From: Gammaproteobacteria bacterium
Lineage (GTDB): Bacteria > Pseudomonadota > Gammaproteobacteria > Steroidobacterales > Rariloculaceae
Reading direction: 5' to 3'
DNA: 49,119 nucleotides
NCBI GenBank assembly: GCA_022820625.1
Contig: JAJEFE010000007.1
Location: forward strand, 1 to 49,119
Shown here: positions 6,723-16,043 of the stretch, piece after piece
Layout of the letters: each line of letters begins with the position of its first letter
Position numbering within the stretch: the stretch's first letter is position 1
The notes under the pieces: generated by a model
The model's database searches: none
What the model saw: only the letters and a program-made list of their open reading frames with translations
What the model was told of the DNA's origin: nothing
Position numbers and translations under genes: made by a program

Positions 6723-9680
6723 ATGCGATTTTCGTTGATTCTCTGGGGCATGGTGCAGGCAATGCGGCTTACCCGGTTGCAGTATTCCGAGTTCAGGGAA
6801 CGCTTGAAGGAACGAAACCTTACCGCCCAGTTCAAGCTGCAGGACAACTCCCAGGGCCGCTGGGTGCGGATCGAAAACGGCAGGATCCGCTCCGGGTCGG
6901 GCATTCACGAGAATCCTGATTTTTCGGTGATCTTCAAGAACCGGGCCATCGCCGAGGAATTCCTCACCCCGCCCTTCGACCAGTTGGTTCGCATCGACGC
7001 CGCCAAGAACTTCAAGCTTACGGTGGAAGGTTCGGACGAAGCGTCGGTGTGGTTCATGATCACGCTCAATCGCATGCAGTCCATTCGCTGGAAGATCGGC
7101 ACGCCCGTGGGCGATGGCGTGGTGCGCTACACCAACGGCACCAACGGCGGGCCGATCTTTGTGTATGTGAAGGAAGGCAAGATCGTGCGCATCACGCCGG
7201 TGGACTTCGACGAAACCGATGCGCCTTCCTGGACCATCAGGGCCCGCGGCAAGGAATTCACCCCGCCGCGGCGCACCACCCTGGCCGCCCACGGGCTTTG
7301 CCAGAAATCGATGGTCTATTCGAAGAACCGCATCCTGCATCCCATGAAGCGGGTGGACTTCGACCCGGACGGCGAGCGGAATATTCAGAATCGGGGCAAG
7401 TCGGAATTCGTGCGCATCAGCTGGGACGAGGCGCTGGATATCGTGGTCAAGGAGATCAAGCGCTCCAAGGCGCATGGCCCCGGCGCGGTGCTGGTTACCC
7501 ACGGATCGCATCATCAGTGGGGCAATCTCGGCCACTATTTGAGCGCCTTCAACCGCTTCTGGAACCTGCTCGGCTGCTCCAAGCTGCACAACAATCCCGA
7601 TAGCTGGGAGGGCTGGTACTGGGGCGCCATGCACCACTGGGGCAACAGCCTTCGGCTGGGCACTCCGGAGTTCTACGGCACCGTGGAGGACTGCCTGAAG
7701 GAGGCGGAGCTGATGGTGTTCTGGTCCAGCGATCCGGACGCCAGCTACGGCTACGAGGGCACGGTCCGGCGCGAGTGGGCGAAGGAACTGGGCATCCCCA
7801 TGGTGCATATCGACCCGTTTCTGAATCACACGGCGGCACACCTGGGCGGCAAGTGGATCTCGCCCAGGCCCGGCACCGATTCCGCGCTGGCCCAGGCGCT
7901 GTGTCACGTGTGGATCACCGAGGATCTGTACGACAAGGAATTCGTCGAAAAGCGCACCACCGGCTTCGACGAATGGAAGGCCTATATTCTGGGCGAGTCC
8001 GACGGCACGCCCAAGACGCCGGAATGGCAGGAGGCCGAAACGAAGGTGCCGGCGCGCGAGGTCCGGGCGCTGGCCAGGGAATGGGGCAGCAAGAAGACCT
8101 ATCTCGGCGCGGGCGGCTGGGGCTGCGGCCTGGGCGGCGCCGGGCGCGGGCCCATGGGCATTCAGTGGGCGCGGATGATGACTATCCTGGGCGCAATGCA
8201 GGGCTTTGGCCGGGCCGGCGTGAACTTCGGCAATCTGCAATTCGGGGCGCCGCTGGACTTCTCCTTCTACTTCCCCGGCTACGCCGAGGGCAGCATGTCG
8301 GGCGAGCTCGCCTACAGCGCCAATGCGGCCAATAACTACCAGCGCATGCCGCACGTGGTGACCATGAACTCGTCGCGCCAGAATATCCCCAAGATCCGCC
8401 TGCCCGAGGCGATCATGGAAGGCAGCGCAATGGGCTTTCTCACCGACGTCTCCTCGGTGCGCGGCCAGTTCCTGCGCTACGGCTATCCGGCGCCGGGCCA
8501 CGCCAAGATCCAGATGATGTACAAGTACGGCAGCCCCAACTTCGGCACCATGGTCGATTCCAATCGCTGGGTGCAGATGTACCAGTCGGAGAATCTGCCG
8601 TTCGTGGTCAATCAGTCGATCTGGTGGGAGGGCGAGACGCCGTTTGCGGACGTGATTCTCCCCGCCTGCACCGTGTTCGAGCGCTGGGACATCGGCGAGT
8701 ACTACAACGTCGGCGCGGGCTACGTACACCACATGTTCTCGATGGTGAACCACCGGGTGGTGTCGCTGCAGCACAAGTGCATCGAGCCGCTGGGCGAGTC
8801 GAAGTCGGACTACGACATCTTCCTCGCCGTGGCCGAGCGCCTGGGACTGGGCGCGATGTACTCGGAAGGCGGCAACACCGAGCTGGACTGGTGCAAGCGC
8901 GTGTTCGAATCCTCCGACGTGGCCAAGCACATGACCTGGAAGGAGTTCCTGAAGAAGGGCTACTTCGTCGTGCCCGCCGATCCGGAAGACGCCCGCGCGC
9001 CAACGGCCAACCGCTGGTTTTACGAGGGCCGCAAGAAGGACACGCCCGAGCCCTATCCGCTGCCGGCGGACTACGTGGGCGAGTTCGGCGAAGGGCTGCA
9101 GACGACCTCCGGCAAGTTCGAGTTTCTGCCCGGCACGCTCACTCAGATCGACGACCCCGCGCGGCCGCCGGTCAACAAGTACCAGAAGAGCTACGAGAAC
9201 GCCGAGGCCGATCCGGGTCTGGCGGACTTTCCGTTGCAATTGCTTACCCCGCACACGCGCTACCCGTTCCACATCATGGGCGACGACGAGGGCTGCACGC
9301 TGCAGGACATTCGCGAGCACCGCGTTACGGTGAACGGCCATTCCTACCTGGTGGCGCGGGTCAACCGCCAGGACGCGGAGGCGAGGGGGGTCGGGGACGA
9401 CGATCTGATTCGTTTGTGGAACCACCGAGGCTCGGTGGTGTGCGCCGCGCAGTTGACCGACCGGCTGCGGCCGGGCGTGGTGAGCGCCTGCACCGGGTCG
9501 GCGCAATACCGGCCAACCGGCGAGCCGGGCAACTCCACCGATCTGGGCGGCTGCGTGAACATGCTCAATCCCAAGAAAACGATCAGCGAGCAGGCCAGCG
9601 GCATGGCGCCGAATACCTCCCTGATCCAGTTCGAGAAATGGACCGGGGTCGATACCTGGCAACGGTCGGAGGCAGCGTAA
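6723..9680 (+). CDS. Molybdopterin oxidoreductase, pyrogallol-phloroglucinol transhydroxylase-like large subunit, with N-terminal SCP2-like domain
   Basis: A 985-residue protein. From about residue 132 (VRYTNGTNGGPIFVYVKEGKI) to the end it follows the large subunit of anaerobic pyrogallol-phloroglucinol transhydroxylase (DMSO reductase family) nearly motif by motif: SHHQWGN (262-268), NPDSWEGW (291-298, with the serine that ligates Mo in the known enzyme), WSSDP, FYFPGYAEG (515-523), WWEGETPFADVILPA and the C-terminal NRQDAEARGV/RGSVVCAAQ domain. Catalytic His, Asp and Tyr of the known structure have counterparts. Unlike that enzyme, it carries about 125 extra N-terminal residues resembling an SCP2 sterol-carrier domain. 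ATG codons at 6723, 6750 and 6762 all keep this domain. Its stop overlaps the next ATG (TAATG). The natural substrate is unknown; a hydroxylated aromatic or related ring is plausible. Confidence 0.85.
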   Translation: MRFSLILWGMVQAMRLTRLQYSEFRERLKERNLTAQFKLQDNSQGRWVRIENGRIRSGSGIHENPDFSVIFKNRAIAEEFLTPPFDQLVRIDAAKNFKLTVEGSDEASVWFMITLNRMQSIRWKIGTPVGDGVVRYTNGTNGGPIFVYVKEGKIVRITPVDFDETDAPSWTIRARGKEFTPPRRTTLAAHGLCQKSMVYSKNRILHPMKRVDFDPDGERNIQNRGKSEFVRISWDEALDIVVKEIKRSKAHGPGAVLVTHGSHHQWGNLGHYLSAFNRFWNLLGCSKLHNNPDSWEGWYWGAMHHWGNSLRLGTPEFYGTVEDCLKEAELMVFWSSDPDASYGYEGTVRREWAKELGIPMVHIDPFLNHTAAHLGGKWISPRPGTDSALAQALCHVWITEDLYDKEFVEKRTTGFDEWKAYILGESDGTPKTPEWQEAETKVPAREVRALAREWGSKKTYLGAGGWGCGLGGAGRGPMGIQWARMMTILGAMQGFGRAGVNFGNLQFGAPLDFSFYFPGYAEGSMSGELAYSANAANNYQRMPHVVTMNSSRQNIPKIRLPEAIMEGSAMGFLTDVSSVRGQFLRYGYPAPGHAKIQMMYKYGSPNFGTMVDSNRWVQMYQSENLPFVVNQSIWWEGETPFADVILPACTVFERWDIGEYYNVGAGYVHHMFSMVNHRVVSLQHKCIEPLGESKSDYDIFLAVAERLGLGAMYSEGGNTELDWCKRVFESSDVAKHMTWKEFLKKGYFVVPADPEDARAPTANRWFYEGRKKDTPEPYPLPADYVGEFGEGLQTTSGKFEFLPGTLTQIDDPARPPVNKYQKSYENAEADPGLADFPLQLLTPHTRYPFHIMGDDEGCTLQDIREHRVTVNGHSYLVARVNRQDAEARGVGDDDLIRLWNHRGSVVCAAQLTDRLRPGVVSACTGSAQYRPTGEPGNSTDLGGCVNMLNPKKTISEQASGMAPNTSLIQFEKWTGVDTWQRSEAA

Positions 9681-10528
9681 TGGCGGCGAAATGGAACATG
9701 GTCGTCGATATCGCGCGCTGCGATAACTGCCGCAACTGCTTTCTGGCCACTAAGGACGAGCACATCGGCAACGAGTTCCCTGGCTATTCCGCGCCGCAGC
9801 CGGAACGCGGTCACAGCTGGGTGGATATCAAGCGCCACGAGCGCGGGACCTGGCCTGCCGTGGAAGCGCACTTCATGCCGGTTATGTGCAATCACTGCGA
9901 CGACGCGCCGTGCATGAAGGCGGCCAAAGACGGCGCCATCACCAAGCGAGCCGACGGCATCGTGCTGATCGATCCGGTGAAGTCGAAGGGGCAGAAGGAG
10001 ATTGTCGACGCCTGTCCCTACGGCGCCATCTACTGGAACGAGGAGGAACAGGTGCCGCAGTCCTGGTTCTTCGACGCGCACCTGCTCGACGGGGACTGGG
10101 AGAAGACCCGTATTGAACAGGCCTGCCCCACCGACACGTTCCGCTCGCTGAAAGTCGAGGACAACGCGATGCAGAAGATCGCCGAGGAGGAGGAACTGGA
10201 GGTCCTGAAGCCGGAACTGGGCACGAAACCGCGCGTTTACTACAAGAACATGCACCTGATGACCACCTGCTTTGTGGCCGGATCGGTGGTGGAGGATGTA
10301 AACGGCGTGGAGGAGTGCGCCGCAGACGTGCAGGTGGTGCTGAGCAAGGACGGCGAGGAGCTTGCCCGGGCAGTCACGAATACTTTCGGCGATTTCCGCT
10401 TCGACAGGCTGGAGAAAGGCAGCGGCCCGCACCAGCTGGAATTCAGTTCCGATTCAGGCGCAGCGTCCGCAAAGTTCGAACTGGGCGACGACAGCCTCTA
10501 TCTCGGCGCCATCGCGCTCGCCGCCTGA
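9680..10528 (+). CDS. Transhydroxylase-like small subunit, ferredoxin-type, with reduced Fe-S ligand set
   Basis: The ATG overlaps the large-subunit TAA by one base. The 282-residue protein matches the small subunit of pyrogallol-phloroglucinol transhydroxylase: an Fe-S domain with CDNCRNC (residues 14-20), MCNHCDDAPC, DACPYGAIYWNEEEQVPQ and ACPT, then the linker GTKPRVYYKN and a C-terminal beta-sandwich of the carboxypeptidase-regulatory type. The known subunit binds three [4Fe-4S] clusters with twelve cysteines. Here the fourth cysteine of the first motif is Thr, and the CTMC pair and one later cysteine are gone. The eight cysteines left are the expected sets for two clusters. It should pass electrons to, or structurally support, the Mo subunit. 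Confidence 0.85.
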   Translation: MAAKWNMVVDIARCDNCRNCFLATKDEHIGNEFPGYSAPQPERGHSWVDIKRHERGTWPAVEAHFMPVMCNHCDDAPCMKAAKDGAITKRADGIVLIDPVKSKGQKEIVDACPYGAIYWNEEEQVPQSWFFDAHLLDGDWEKTRIEQACPTDTFRSLKVEDNAMQKIAEEEELEVLKPELGTKPRVYYKNMHLMTTCFVAGSVVEDVNGVEECAADVQVVLSKDGEELARAVTNTFGDFRFDRLEKGSGPHQLEFSSDSGAASAKFELGDDSLYLGAIALAA

Positions 10529-10550
10529 CGGCGCCAGGCCGCCGCTTTCG

Positions 10551-12158
10551 TCAGGTCAGCGCGAAGCCCGCGTAGCCCTCTTCAACGACCTGCTCGCATC
10601 GCTTCACGTAAGCAGGGAAACCGCCCACGTAGGGCAGGAAACCGCCGGGCTTGCCTGGAATATTGGCGCCGGTGTACCAGGACGCGCAGTCGCCGCGTAT
10701 GGACTTTTGCGCCACTTCGTCGTTATGGACCGCCCACTCGTCCTCGGATTGCGCCATGGCTTCGATGGCGCTCAGGCCGCGGTCGCGGATGTGCACCATG
10801 CAATCGGCGATCCAGTCCACGTGCTGCTCGATGCCCGTGACCATGTTGATCAGCACCGACGGACTGCCCGGGCCGTTCACCATGAACAGGTTGGGGAAGC
10901 CGTGGGTGGCCAGGCCGAGATAGGCGCGTGGGCCTTGCGCCCACTTCTCGCGCAGGGACAGGCCGTTCCTGCCGCTTGGGTCCATGGCCAGCAGGGCGCC
11001 CGTGATCGCGTCGTAGCCGGTGGCGAACACGATGGCGTCCACCGCGTGGAGTGTCCCGCCCACTCGTATTCCCCCGGGCACGATGCTCTCGATCGGCTCG
11101 CGGCGGATGTCCACCAGCGTCACGTTCTCCCGGTTGTAGGTGGGGTAGTAGTCCGTGTCCACGCACATGCGCCGGCAGCCCAGCGCGAAGTCCGGCGTCA
11201 GCAGTTCGGCCAGTTTTTCATCGTCCACGAGCTCGCGAATCTTGCGGCGTACGAAGTCGGCCGCGGTCCGATTGGCTTCCGCGTCGAACAGCAGATCGGC
11301 GAACGCGCCCTGGAACGCCAGCCCGTGATCTCGCCACCACTGCTCGTACACCTCTTCGCGTTCCCGGTCGGACACGGCCAGCGCGGACCGGCCCGCGGGT
11401 TTGAAGGGCAGCGCGGTGAATCCCTTCTTCGAGGCCGCACGGATTTCCCCGTAGCGGGACTTGACCTCGCTCAACTCATGCGGATCGAGCGGCCGGTTGC
11501 CGGCCGGAACCGCGTAGTTGGGCGTGCGCTGAAACACCGTCACATGTTCGGCCTGTTCCGCGATCAGGGGAATCGACTGGATGCCGGACGATCCGGTGCC
11601 GATGACGGCCACCTTCAGACCCGTGAAGTCCACTTCCTCGTGCGGCCACCGGCCCGTGTGGTACGACTTGCCTGCAAAGGTGTTGCGTCCGGGGATGTCC
11701 GGCAGGCTGGGCGTCGACAGGACGCCGCTCGCCATGACGCAGAACCGCGCCTTGCACGTTTTTCCGTCGTCGGTGGTGACCGTCCAGTGCGAGGGCGCAT
11801 CGCCTGATGCTTCCTCGAACCGGGCCGCCGTCACGCGGGTGTTGAAGCGTATGTCCCGGCGCAGGTCGAAGCGGTCGGCCACATGGCTGATGTAGGACTG
11901 TATTTCCGGCTGGGACGCATACCGCTCGGTCCATTCCCACTCCTGCTGCAGATCGTCGTCGAACTGATAGGAGTAATAGATGCTCTCGATGTCGCAGCGG
12001 CACCCGGGATAGCGGTTCCAGTACCAGGTGCCCCCCACATCGCCGCCCGCCTCGAACGCCTGCACGGAAAACCCCATCCGGCGCAACTTGTAAACCGAAT
12101 AAACCCCGGCAAACCCCGCGCCCACCACGATCACGTCCCACACCCGCCCGCCGCGCAT
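10551..12158 (-). CDS. Flavin-containing Baeyer-Villiger-type monooxygenase
   Basis: A 535-residue protein with an FAD dinucleotide-binding loop GAGFAG (13-18), the second fingerprint GGTWYWNRYPGCRCD (42-56), the Baeyer-Villiger fingerprint FAGKSYHTGRWPH (161-173) and the NADPH loop GTGSSGIQ (187-194). These are the marks of class B monooxygenases that insert oxygen next to a ketone to give an ester or lactone. The length and motif order match phenylacetone/cyclohexanone monooxygenases. The ATG follows a GGGAG ribosome site. It is convergent with the transhydroxylase-like operon, with stops 22 bases apart, and lies just downstream of a toxin-antitoxin remnant. The substrate is not predictable, but an oxygenase beside a Mo hydroxylase-type enzyme suggests ring degradation. 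Confidence 0.9.
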   Translation of the reverse strand: MRGGRVWDVIVVGAGFAGVYSVYKLRRMGFSVQAFEAGGDVGGTWYWNRYPGCRCDIESIYYSYQFDDDLQQEWEWTERYASQPEIQSYISHVADRFDLRRDIRFNTRVTAARFEEASGDAPSHWTVTTDDGKTCKARFCVMASGVLSTPSLPDIPGRNTFAGKSYHTGRWPHEEVDFTGLKVAVIGTGSSGIQSIPLIAEQAEHVTVFQRTPNYAVPAGNRPLDPHELSEVKSRYGEIRAASKKGFTALPFKPAGRSALAVSDREREEVYEQWWRDHGLAFQGAFADLLFDAEANRTAADFVRRKIRELVDDEKLAELLTPDFALGCRRMCVDTDYYPTYNRENVTLVDIRREPIESIVPGGIRVGGTLHAVDAIVFATGYDAITGALLAMDPSGRNGLSLREKWAQGPRAYLGLATHGFPNLFMVNGPGSPSVLINMVTGIEQHVDWIADCMVHIRDRGLSAIEAMAQSEDEWAVHNDEVAQKSIRGDCASWYTGANIPGKPGGFLPYVGGFPAYVKRCEQVVEEGYAGFALT

Positions 12159-12185
12159 CTCTCACTCCCTTGCCCTGCGCGCGTC

Positions 12186-12248
12186 TCAGGCCAGCGGTTC
12201 GTCCTTGACGAACCACTTGATCGCCACCGAGGCGTCAAGAACAATCAC
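12186..12248 (-). pseudogene. vapC stump: first 20 codons of a PIN-domain toxin
   Basis: A GTG start overlaps the antitoxin stop by four bases (GTGA) and the 20 residues IVLDASVAIKWFVKDEPLA (after the first) are the canonical N-terminus of a VapC PIN-domain RNase, including the first metal-binding Asp. A TGA follows, and the monooxygenase gene begins 28 bases further on, so about 110 residues of the toxin are missing. Confidence 0.8.
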
Positions 12249-12508
12249 GAACGCAGATCGCGCAGTATGTCGAGTGTCGTGCCGTTGGACGGGGGATCGA
12301 ATTTGATCTGCTTCAAGCGGGCAATCACTTCACGGCGCTGCTCATCGGCCTCCCTGTCCACGAACCGCTCGCGGTAGTCCTTGAGGCTCACCAGCGCGGC
12401 CACCGGAGTGCGCCGGCGGCACACCATAATGGGCGCGCCGTTGCGCTCAAGCTGATCGAGAACGGTTCCGAGGGATTGGCGAAGTTGCAGCGCGTTGACG
12501 GTCTCCAT
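12245..12508 (-). CDS. Phd/YefM-type antitoxin, orphaned
   Basis: The start is placed at METVNALQLRQSLG; the longer open frame upstream has no homology-like content. The 87-residue protein has the Phd/YefM layout: an N-terminal DNA-binding fold (LRQSLGTVLDQLERNGAPIMVCRRRTPVAALV, shown in part) and a charged, flexible C-terminal tail that would bind the toxin. Its stop overlaps the start of a truncated vapC, so the pair was once a normal operon. With the toxin gone, it may act only as a repressor or as an anti-addiction antitoxin. It is divergent from the racemase gene. Confidence 0.8.
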   Translation of the reverse strand: METVNALQLRQSLGTVLDQLERNGAPIMVCRRRTPVAALVSLKDYRERFVDREADEQRREVIARLKQIKFDPPSNGTTLDILRDLRS

Positions 12509-12672
12509 AATGCCCGCCAACGTATAACTTGCACAGTCAGGTGTCAAGTGAGTGCCCGACGGAGGGTCGCGCGGACAGGAAACGCTTCGCAAACTACTCT
12601 TTCGAGCGGGTTCTGTGTCGCCCGCCGGCCGGTAGGATTTTTCGGGTCCGTCTCAGGAACCCAGGAGTGCCC

Positions 12673-13497
12673 ATGATTGCCCGAACCAAGGTCATGTACC
12701 TCAATCCGGTAGGGACCTCGGCCTACGATGAAGTCTTCGCGGATATGGCGCGCAAATTCAAGTGCCCCGACACGGAGGTGCACATCGCGTCGCTCAACCC
12801 GAATTCGGTCGCTCCGGAAATGAACAACCTCGAGTATCGCGCCTATGAGTCTCTGATCGTGGCGGACACGGTCAAGGCGGCGAGACAGGCGGCCCTGAGC
12901 GGGTTCGACGCCATGGCCGTGGGATGCTTCTATGACCCCGCGCTTCCGGACGCGCGGGAAATGTCCGGCGAGACGGTAATCGTCGGGCCCTGCCAGGCGT
13001 CGATCACGGCGGCTTTGAATGTCGCCAACAACTTTTCGATCATCATCGGGCGCACCAAGTGGGAAGACCAGATGAAGCAGACCGTGCATGAGTACGGCTA
13101 CGGACAGAAGCTGGCGTCCTTCGAGGCTGCCGGACTTCGTGTGGAGGAGTTTCACCGGAATCCGGCGGAAACCAGGAAGCAGCTGGAACTCGCTGCGGAG
13201 CGCGCGGTCGAAGAAAGCAAGGCGGAGTCCATCATCCTGGGTTGCACACTGGAGGTGGGTTTCTATGCGGAACTGCAGGAGTTCCTGCGTGCACGGTTCT
13301 CCGCCAACGTCCCGGTTATCGATTGCTCCATCGCAGCGCTGAAAGCCGCCGAAAGCGCCGCCTGGCAAAAGCGGATCGGATGGACGAACAGCCGTGTCTG
13401 GGGCATGGAGCCGCCGCCGGAGAGCGAGCTTGAGCGGTTCGGAATCTTCCGTGGGGCCTACGAATTCGGGAACCTGATCAAGGTGCCGGCAGACTGA
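12673..13497 (+). CDS. Asp/Glu/hydantoin racemase-family protein
   Basis: The ATG at 12673 follows CCAGGAG; the longer open frame upstream overlaps the antitoxin promoter and is not used. The 274-residue product has the two active-site cysteines of cofactor-independent racemases: AVGCFYDP (Cys85) and IILGCTLEVG (Cys191). The family includes hydantoin, aspartate and glutamate racemases and maleate isomerases. Two hydantoinase-type modules nearby favour hydantoin racemase or a related activity on a cyclic or 2-substituted acid. Both cysteines are present, so a two-base racemisation mechanism is possible. Confidence 0.8.
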   Translation: MIARTKVMYLNPVGTSAYDEVFADMARKFKCPDTEVHIASLNPNSVAPEMNNLEYRAYESLIVADTVKAARQAALSGFDAMAVGCFYDPALPDAREMSGETVIVGPCQASITAALNVANNFSIIIGRTKWEDQMKQTVHEYGYGQKLASFEAAGLRVEEFHRNPAETRKQLELAAERAVEESKAESIILGCTLEVGFYAELQEFLRARFSANVPVIDCSIAALKAAESAAWQKRIGWTNSRVWGMEPPPESELERFGIFRGAYEFGNLIKVPAD

Positions 13498-13673
13498 TCC
13501 GACCCGCGGCGGGAGGCCCCAAGACTACACTTCCGAGTAGTTGGCAAACCCCTGTTTCGACGGCTACTGTTTTCGTGAAAGCAACATGGCACTGAGTCCG
13601 TAACGTGGTTGCCGAGCAGAGCGCTTCCGCGGGATTCATTGTCCCGAACCTGACGGGCCGGAGGAGCTCCATC

Positions 13674-16004
13674 ATGAAGAACTTCGCACTTTCTCTACGA
13701 GGCGTTCTGGGAGCGGGGGTGACTCTGGCGCTCGCGGTCTCGCTTTCTCAACAGGCCACTGCCCAGGCCATGCTGGAGGAAATCGTCGTTACGGCCCGCA
13801 AGGTCGAGGAGAACATTCAGGACGCGCCGATCACGGTGAATGCCATGACCGCGGCGCAGCTGGAGGACGCGGGGGTTACCCAGACGGCGGACTACATTCA
13901 ATTCATTCCCAACGTAACCCTGGCCGAATCGCAGACCATCGGAACCTCATTCCTGACGGTGCGGGGCCTGAGCCGCGTGCGCAACGGCGAGTTGCCGGTG
14001 GCGGTCGTGGTGGACGACGTATTGATCGTCAATGCGCGCCAGTTCATCGGCCAGGTGTTCGATACCCAGCAGATCGAGGTCGTCAAGGGTCCTCAGGGCG
14101 CGCTTTATGGCCGGAACGCTTCCAACGGCGCGATCATCGTTACCACCAAGCCGCCCAGCGACGAGCCCGAAGGCCACGTAAAGCTGAGTTACGGGACCGC
14201 CGACGAAATGGGCGTGGAGGGCTCCTACAGTGGCCCGATCAGCGATAACGCGGCCTTTCGTCTCTCGGGTCGCGTGGTTAACCGCGACGGCTATTTCCAT
14301 AACGTGACGCGGGACGAGGATGTTGACCCGTACGAGGACCGCACGCTGCGCGCCCGGCTTAGCTGGTCGCCAAGCGACACGATATCCGTCGACCTGAAGG
14401 GACAGGTGTCGAAGCATTCCGGCAAGGGGATCGGTTTTCACTGGCCGGGCGCCGCCCAGTTCGAAATTTTCGGAGTCTTCCTGGGGACGGCCGAGGAGCT
14501 GGGGGTGACCGTTGACCAGGTGGTCAGCGAAGGCGCGAATCTGACCGGGCTGCCCTACGTGGCCAACAATCCGGATCGCGGCACCCGCGATACTTCGACC
14601 TTCTCGGTGAAGATCGACGCCTCTTTCGACTTCGCGGACGTCAAGTCCGTTAGCACCTACGACGAGTTGCAGACTTCGTCGGTGGCCGACCGAGCGCCCT
14701 ATCTGTCGTACTTCGACGGAACGCAGCACTCTTTCGTGGACGTGGACGGCTGGAGCCAGGAAATCCGATTCTCATCGAATTCCGCTGGCCCGCTGAGCTG
14801 GCAGTTCGGCGGCTATTACCTTTCGTGGGAGCGGTTGCGCTCCACCGTATCCGGGATCGACAAGGGCCAGGGGAACATCCGCGCCATCGACATGCCCGAA
14901 TTCGAAGACAGCACCAACCCGACAGGCGTTGACCCCGGCTCCTTCCTGTCGTTTGTCGAGGACAGTTATGCCCAGGCCGTTTTCGGCAGCCTGGAATGGG
15001 GGATGACCGATCAGTTCACGGTTAACGTTGCCGGTCGTTACGACCGCGAAAACCGCGAGCAGCTTGTTAATCCCTACAACACCGCGGGCCGGGTCTACAG
15101 TCGGGCTGACGCGTCCGGCGTGAATCGGCCGTACGGCGCGGCGGCCTGCTCGGGCGCCCCGGGCGACATGCCCGGCGTTACCTGCGGCGCTTATGCGACG
15201 TTCAGCGAGTTGCTGGCCAATACCCGTCCTTCCCGCGAAACCAATGAGGCGGAATTCAGCAAGTTCCAGCCCAAGGTCACGCTGGCGTTCGCCGCCACCG
15301 ACGAGATCAACCTGTACGGCAGTTGGGGCATCGGCTATCGCGCCGGTCAATTCAACTATCCCGGAATCGGGATTATCAGCGCCACGGCGAACGAGTTCAT
15401 CGAGCAGGAGGAAAACTCGGCCTTCGAGGCCGGCGTGAAGGGCGACTACGGCAATTTCCGGTTCAATGCCGCGTGGTTCGCTTCATCGGTGGACAACACG
15501 CAGTATTTCCCCTTTGACGGGCTCGCCTTCGTGCAGGTTTTCGAGGATATCGACGAAGCGGACCTGGACGGATTCGAGCTGGAAGCTGCCTGGCGCCCGC
15601 TGGAAAATCTGGATCTCTATGCGGCCTACGGCAAGACCAATGCGGAGATCACCGCATACGCCGAGCGCCCGGGCACCGTGGGCAATGACCTTCCTTATGT
15701 CCCCAAGGATACGTTCAATGCCGGCGCCCGGATCGAGTTCGATTTGGGCGCCGGGTTGACGTTCTTTGCCCGGGCGGACTACGAACGGCGCGGGGAACAG
15801 TACTGGACGCCGGAGAATACGCATCCGCGCGACACTCTGAGCCTCGTCAATCTCCGGGCGGGCCTGGAAGGCGACAACTGGGCGACATCGCTGTACGTAA
15901 ACAACGCAGGGGACAAGGAGTACAACTCCGAGGTCGTCACGCCGCTGTTTGTGCACCCGGCGCCGCCGAGGGTCTGGAGAGTCGATTTCCGCTACAACTT
16001 CTGA
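13674..16004 (+). CDS. TonB-dependent outer-membrane receptor
   Basis: The ATG at 13674 follows GGAGGAG and opens a signal peptide (MKNFALSLRGVLGAGVTLAL..., cleaved near ATAQA). The mature protein begins with EEIVVTARK and a plug domain (about residues 40-150, with TVRGLSRVR and VKGPQGALYGRNASNGAI). A long beta-barrel follows that ends in WRVDFRYNF, with the terminal Phe needed for outer-membrane insertion. At 776 residues it has the usual length. It belongs to the broad group of receptors found in catabolic clusters of Gammaproteobacteria and sphingomonads, and probably imports the compound degraded by the surrounding enzymes. A 7-bp GC hairpin (16013-16036) lies between it and the hydantoinase gene. 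Confidence 0.93.
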   Translation: MKNFALSLRGVLGAGVTLALAVSLSQQATAQAMLEEIVVTARKVEENIQDAPITVNAMTAAQLEDAGVTQTADYIQFIPNVTLAESQTIGTSFLTVRGLSRVRNGELPVAVVVDDVLIVNARQFIGQVFDTQQIEVVKGPQGALYGRNASNGAIIVTTKPPSDEPEGHVKLSYGTADEMGVEGSYSGPISDNAAFRLSGRVVNRDGYFHNVTRDEDVDPYEDRTLRARLSWSPSDTISVDLKGQVSKHSGKGIGFHWPGAAQFEIFGVFLGTAEELGVTVDQVVSEGANLTGLPYVANNPDRGTRDTSTFSVKIDASFDFADVKSVSTYDELQTSSVADRAPYLSYFDGTQHSFVDVDGWSQEIRFSSNSAGPLSWQFGGYYLSWERLRSTVSGIDKGQGNIRAIDMPEFEDSTNPTGVDPGSFLSFVEDSYAQAVFGSLEWGMTDQFTVNVAGRYDRENREQLVNPYNTAGRVYSRADASGVNRPYGAAACSGAPGDMPGVTCGAYATFSELLANTRPSRETNEAEFSKFQPKVTLAFAATDEINLYGSWGIGYRAGQFNYPGIGIISATANEFIEQEENSAFEAGVKGDYGNFRFNAAWFASSVDNTQYFPFDGLAFVQVFEDIDEADLDGFELEAAWRPLENLDLYAAYGKTNAEITAYAERPGTVGNDLPYVPKDTFNAGARIEFDLGAGLTFFARADYERRGEQYWTPENTHPRDTLSLVNLRAGLEGDNWATSLYVNNAGDKEYNSEVVTPLFVHPAPPRVWRVDFRYNF

Positions 16005-16043
16005 ATTCTTGAGCCGGCCACAGGGCAGCGGCCGGCCGGCAAT

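Noticed and set aside
6681..9662. 993-codon open frame on the minus strand opposite the transhydroxylase-like gene
   Set aside because: It is a shadow of GC-rich codon use; the plus-strand product matches a known family along its whole length and the antisense product matches nothing.
8624..9679. Plus-strand open frame leading into the small transhydroxylase subunit
   Set aside because: This part overlaps the large-subunit gene in another frame; homology begins only at the ATG at 9680.
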